Positions 61,320 to 64,000 of a stretch of DNA of 64,000 bases are shown here, piece by piece. The stretch's first letter is position 1. Each line of letters begins with the position of its first letter. A program made the position numbers and the translations under genes. Where the stretch lies: NCBI RefSeq assembly GCF_014803405.1, contig NZ_JACYFG010000006.1:317501-381500 (forward strand), read 5' to 3'. The notes under the pieces were generated by a model. It made no database searches. It was given only the letters and a program-made list of their open reading frames with translations, and was not told the DNA's origin. The DNA comes from Pelagicoccus enzymogenes (GTDB taxonomy: Bacteria; Verrucomicrobiota; Verrucomicrobiia; Opitutales; Opitutaceae).

Positions 61320-61333
61320 TGTTAAGTTCTTCC

Positions 61334-61825
61334 TTATTGAATCGCGTATTCGTACTGGCTGGAGAGCACCTGCATCGCCCCAATAACGGTAGACCAGGAG
61401 TAGTCTTCGCGCGAATACGGTTCGTAGCACTCTACAACTCCCGTCTCACCATCCCGTTGCCAAAGCATGAGGTAGTAATCCAAGCCTGCTCGGCCGTCGC
61501 TGTAGTTGTCGCATGACTTCAGCGTATCTGGAAGCAGGTAGTCGAGAGCTGGATGATCAGCAGCCACCTGAGCCTGCAAGGCATCCAATTCCGGCTTGCT
61601 CGCGCCTTCCTTGCCAAAGGTTTCCACCACTTCCCAAACCGCGCTTTTGTAGGCGGCAACGGTCAGGATGGGCTGAACTTTGTCCAAAACGAGCGAATAC
61701 ACCTTTTCTGGACCGACAGCGGGCACATGTATGAGCGCGATGTAGTCTCGAGTGAAGCGATTCGCCGCGTTGCGGGGCACAAAGGTGAGAAGTGTCTGAA
61801 GGTACTGGTCGACTGCAGATATCAT
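61334..61825 (-). CDS. Unknown protein downstream of flagellin
   Basis: I do not recognise this 163-residue cytoplasmic protein. It is acidic, Tyr- and Val-rich and without signal or membrane segment. Helical stretches (KPELDALQAQVAADHPALDYLL) alternate with strands (AGLDYYLMLWQRDGETGVVECY). Position 40 bases after fliC suggests a link to flagellin, for example as a chaperone, but it does not show the FliS or FlaG pattern. Confidence 0.6.
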   Translation of the reverse strand: MISAVDQYLQTLLTFVPRNAANRFTRDYIALIHVPAVGPEKVYSLVLDKVQPILTVAAYKSAVWEVVETFGKEGASKPELDALQAQVAADHPALDYLLPDTLKSCDNYSDGRAGLDYYLMLWQRDGETGVVECYEPYSREDYSWSTVIGAMQVLSSQYEYAIQ

Positions 61826-61865
61826 AATGCTGTGGGGATTTAAGCTACGAGTTTCGGTCGACGTT

Positions 61866-62720
61866 TTAGTTCAACAGACGAAGAACGGTTTCAGGGAGCG
61901 AGTTTGCTTGCGTCAGCATGGAAGTGCCGGACTGAACCAAGATTTGGTACTTGGCCAAACGGGTAGACTCTTCCGCGACATCCACGTCTCGAATACGGGA
62001 GTTCGCAGACTCAAGGTTTTGGCTTTGCGTTACCAGCTGCGTATCCACGAACTCGAGACGAGACTGCAAGGAACCGATTTCCGATCGGTTCTCAGCGATC
62101 TCCTGAATCGTGGCTGTCAGGTGGGCGATGGTCGAGGAACCGGCGACAGACAATCCGTTTCCGTCTGTAAGCAACTGGGCGAAGTAGGAAGCGCTGTCCT
62201 TGAGGTTCATCTCCGGAATGTTCATGAACTGGTCGCCAGTGGCGCCCACCACCGTCGGCAGATCGCCGCGATCGCCAAAGAGACTGATGCCGTTGAAAGT
62301 GCCGATGGGCTCGCCATCGATAGTCCAGTCTGGTTCGTTAGCCCCAACAACGCTACGAAGCTGGTCCTTGAGCTGCTCAAACTCTTGCTTGTAGAGCGCT
62401 TTGTCGCTGTCGTTCTTGGTAACGTCTCGAGTCATCATCGAGAGCTCACTCATACGGTTCAAGGTCTGCATCATCCCCTGCAGAAAGCCATCGGTGGTAT
62501 GCAGCATGGACATGGCGTTTTGCGTGTTTGTCCTTGCCGCCAAGACTCGCGCGTTTTGCGCTTCGAGCTTTTCGGATACCGCTAGTCCGGCAGCATCGTC
62601 GGACGGGTTGATGATTTTGGATCCAGAGCTGAGACGAGCTAGGCTCTTGCTGAGCATTGCAGAACTTCTTTGAAGACTGCTAGCTGCCTCAACTGCATTC
62701 GAGTTAGTATTGATAACCAT
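61866..62720 (-). CDS. fliC: Flagellin
   Basis: Flagellin polymerises into the filament. The 284-residue protein keeps the conserved D0/D1 ends: N-terminal TNSNAVEAASSLQRSSAML, then LARLSSGSKIINPSDDAAGLAVSEKL; C-terminal SRIRDVDVAEESTRLAKYQIL and ending in LPETVLRLLN. The variable middle is only about 100 residues, so outer D2/D3 domains are nearly absent. GGAAGAGG seven bases from the ATG overlaps a CsrA-type A-N-G-G-A site. It follows csrA and fliW on the same strand. Confidence 0.95.
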   Translation of the reverse strand: MVINTNSNAVEAASSLQRSSAMLSKSLARLSSGSKIINPSDDAAGLAVSEKLEAQNARVLAARTNTQNAMSMLHTTDGFLQGMMQTLNRMSELSMMTRDVTKNDSDKALYKQEFEQLKDQLRSVVGANEPDWTIDGEPIGTFNGISLFGDRGDLPTVVGATGDQFMNIPEMNLKDSASYFAQLLTDGNGLSVAGSSTIAHLTATIQEIAENRSEIGSLQSRLEFVDTQLVTQSQNLESANSRIRDVDVAEESTRLAKYQILVQSGTSMLTQANSLPETVLRLLN

Positions 62721-62727
62721 ATTACGA

Positions 62728-62737
62728 CCTCTTCCAT
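62728..62737 (-). promoter_or_regulatory. fliC: fliC ribosome site overlapping a CsrA-type motif
   Basis: On the minus strand ATGGAAGAGG holds the Shine-Dalgarno GGAAGAGG and ATGGA, which fits the A-N-G-G-A core bound by CsrA. The ATG begins seven bases later. CsrA bound here would block flagellin translation. Confidence 0.6.
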
Positions 62738-62784
62738 TAGGTTAGTTGGGTTGACTGAGTGTAGCGGAACGTCTCGCGAACGCA

Positions 62785-63090
62785 TCATGCGTCCTGGTTG
62801 TGCGAGAGGCCTGCCGTTTGTTTTGATTGCTTCTTCGAAGCGAGGCTCTTGGCCAGACCGGAAAGCTTTGGCTTGGCAGGCGTTTCGCCCGCTGCCGCAG
62901 CGACCGTCTTGGCGATCGCTTCCTGGTTGGCCTTTTGCATCTCTTCGAAAAGCTCCTTGCGAACGATCGGTACGGAACGCGGGGCGTCTATGCCGATCTT
63001 CACGGTATCCCCGTCGATGCGGGTAATCTTGATTTCGATGTTCTCGGCGATAACGATCGCCTCGTTCACTTTGCGGGAAAGTATTAGCAT
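62785..63090 (-). CDS. csrA: Carbon storage regulator CsrA with C-terminal extension
   Basis: CsrA binds A-N-G-G-A sites in mRNA leaders and blocks or alters translation. Residues 1-58 are a standard CsrA ([36 protein letters not shown]), with the RNA-contacting Arg6 and Arg44-region residues. The last about 43 residues form an Ala/Lys-rich, probably disordered tail ([20 protein letters not shown]) absent from the usual 60-75 residue proteins. It lies between fliW and fliC, as in the FliW-CsrA-flagellin circuit of Bacillus. Confidence 0.95.
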   Translation of the reverse strand: MLILSRKVNEAIVIAENIEIKITRIDGDTVKIGIDAPRSVPIVRKELFEEMQKANQEAIAKTVAAAAGETPAKPKLSGLAKSLASKKQSKQTAGLSHNQDA

Positions 63091-63121
63091 GTCGGTCCTT
63101 CCTTGGGTGCTGCAGTTTCGG

Positions 63122-63571
63122 TTAGGATGCCAAGGCGCTCTCTGACAGCAGCGGATGGCGGGCAGAGAACTTCGTGTAGTTGGCGGCGATCAACTGCTTC
63201 CCTTGAAGGGTCCGGCGATTGAGCACGATGGGCCCAACGAGATTTACGGTAGCTGACTCGATGTTGTCATCCTTGAGAGTGACAATGTTCAGTATGAGCG
63301 CGTCTTCGGCACAGTGGATGTCCAGCTTGTCCGCGTCGTCATCTGCGATCTCGACATCGTAGTCGCTGAGGATCTGGGCGGGTTCGATGACCACGAAGGC
63401 GAGCTCGTGCTGGTCGACCGCACGTATCCACATAAAGGGCTCTTCTTCTTCGTTGATCAGGAGTTCGAAACGCTTGGCATCTTCTAGGCCGATCAAACCG
63501 CCAGGGAGGTCGAACTCCATGGGTTTGGTCCAAACCTGTTTTTCCGTCTGTGATTCGGGTGCGACTTTCAT
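63122..63571 (-). CDS. fliW: Flagellar assembly factor FliW
   Basis: FliW binds CsrA and keeps it off the flagellin mRNA; free flagellin competes for FliW. The 149-residue protein has the family start [18 protein letters not shown], the middle [17 protein letters not shown] and the C-terminal strand [17 protein letters not shown]. It lies 31 bases upstream of csrA on the same strand. Confidence 0.93.
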   Translation of the reverse strand: MKVAPESQTEKQVWTKPMEFDLPGGLIGLEDAKRFELLINEEEEPFMWIRAVDQHELAFVVIEPAQILSDYDVEIADDDADKLDIHCAEDALILNIVTLKDDNIESATVNLVGPIVLNRRTLQGKQLIAANYTKFSARHPLLSESALAS

Positions 63572-63610
63572 GATTCTTGTGGTATCGGTGAGGGTTAGGC
63601 GCCTTGGCTA

Positions 63611-64000
63611 TCAGAGATAGTCGAGCAGCGATCTGTTGAGTACCTGGCCCGCGCTCTTGAGCGAGGCTTGGTAGGCGTTCTGCACTTGGGTCAGCCTAAC
63701 CACAGTTTGTGCAATGTCCACGTCCGCCTCGGCAGAGATGTTCTCCTCGAGGTCCGTGTAGCGTTGTTGGTTGAGAGTGAGATCGAATTCGATGCGCATC
63801 TGCACGGAGCCTTGGCGACTGAGGGCGAAGATCAGATCGTCTTCCGACGATTCGAGATTCTTGCGCATCGCCGGCGTCACCGCATCGACCGCACCCGTCT
63901 CGAGGGCGTCGCGCAGCTCGATCATCTTGCCGATGAATTCGGAGAATTGCTCGTTGGTGGCTCCATCGGTGTAAGGACGAATCTTACCTGTTTCGGAAAG
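63611..64000 (-). CDS. flgL: Flagellar hook-associated protein 3, C-terminal part
   Basis: The frame continues off the window. The visible 129 residues end with SAEADVDIAQTVVRLTQVQNAYQASLKSAGQVLNRSLLDYL, the flagellin-like D0/D1 C-terminus of FlgL, which joins hook to filament. The N-terminus is missing. It is followed by fliW after 39 bases. Confidence 0.85.
   Translation of the reverse strand, partial: LSETGKIRPYTDGATNEQFSEFIGKMIELRDALETGAVDAVTPAMRKNLESSEDDLIFALSRQGSVQMRIEFDLTLNQQRYTDLEENISAEADVDIAQTVVRLTQVQNAYQASLKSAGQVLNRSLLDYL

Noticed and set aside
61310-61516. 68-codon plus-strand frame opposite the fliC-downstream genes
   Set aside because: No ribosome site, and both opposite-strand genes have better support.

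Overview
The window reads as chromosomal DNA of a motile Gram-negative member of the Verrucomicrobiota, most likely class Opitutae (a Pelagicoccus/Coraliomargarita-type bacterium). This is inferred from the enlarged PurF variant, a DUF5069 protein, FabV, the TonB receptor with an N-terminal SLEELLQL motif, the caspase-like/DUF4384 pair, the many outer-membrane and periplasmic proteins, and the moderately high GC content. No rRNA is present to confirm it. There is no prophage, insertion sequence or CRISPR array. Nearly everything is a core gene plus scattered palindromic repeats.

Layout. 1-3240: partial tRNA-Arg(CCT), rpsR, a Sua5-type tsaC, an HNH nuclease, a Dabb protein and a lipoprotein. 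3426-6466: purF-purM. 6768-13076: two poorly known genes (one VWA-like), uvrA, a PfkB sugar kinase and an Mpg-type DNA glycosylase. 13088-18466: thiol-redox genes (redoxin, dsbD), a 30-codon membrane miniprotein, fabV, dtd and a DUF5069 gene. 18640-21807: opcA-zwf (oxidative pentose phosphate entry) and yraN. 21854-27915: a secreted trypsin-family protease with a possible leader ORF, then smc. 28056-31727: a caspase-like protease with an EF-hand and membrane tail, a DUF4384 membrane protein, and a gene with ATP-grasp-like features. 31833-32976: prfB with its programmed +1 frameshift. 33223-37195: an operon of a secreted VWA protein, a sensor kinase and an OmpR-family regulator, preceded by phased TGACA repeats. 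37223-44477: a RibD/DHFR-like reductase, a secreted protein, a nuclease-helicase fusion, a minimal metallopeptidase and an M16 peptidase. 44510-50618: yejABEF peptide importer. 50767-58003: methyltransferase, MscS channel, two Hsp20 chaperones, a PatB/MalY C-S lyase and a TonB-dependent receptor. 58138-64000: a hybrid sensor kinase and a flagellar block (flgL, fliW, csrA, fliC) followed by three uncharacterised genes.

The most distinctive non-coding feature is a set of REP-like palindromes, most with a GTAGG or GGAGGG head and a self-complementary body. Copies differ by paired changes that keep the hairpin. They sit in many intergenic gaps, sometimes as inverted pairs. One copy lies in frame inside the helicase gene and another forms that gene's stop codon.

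Best candidates for an undescribed system: (1) the membrane-anchored caspase-like/DUF4384 module at 28.0-30.2 kb, perhaps with the ATP-grasp-like gene; (2) the VWA protein/histidine kinase/response regulator operon with its phased promoter repeats; (3) the REP-like element family and its use as coding sequence.
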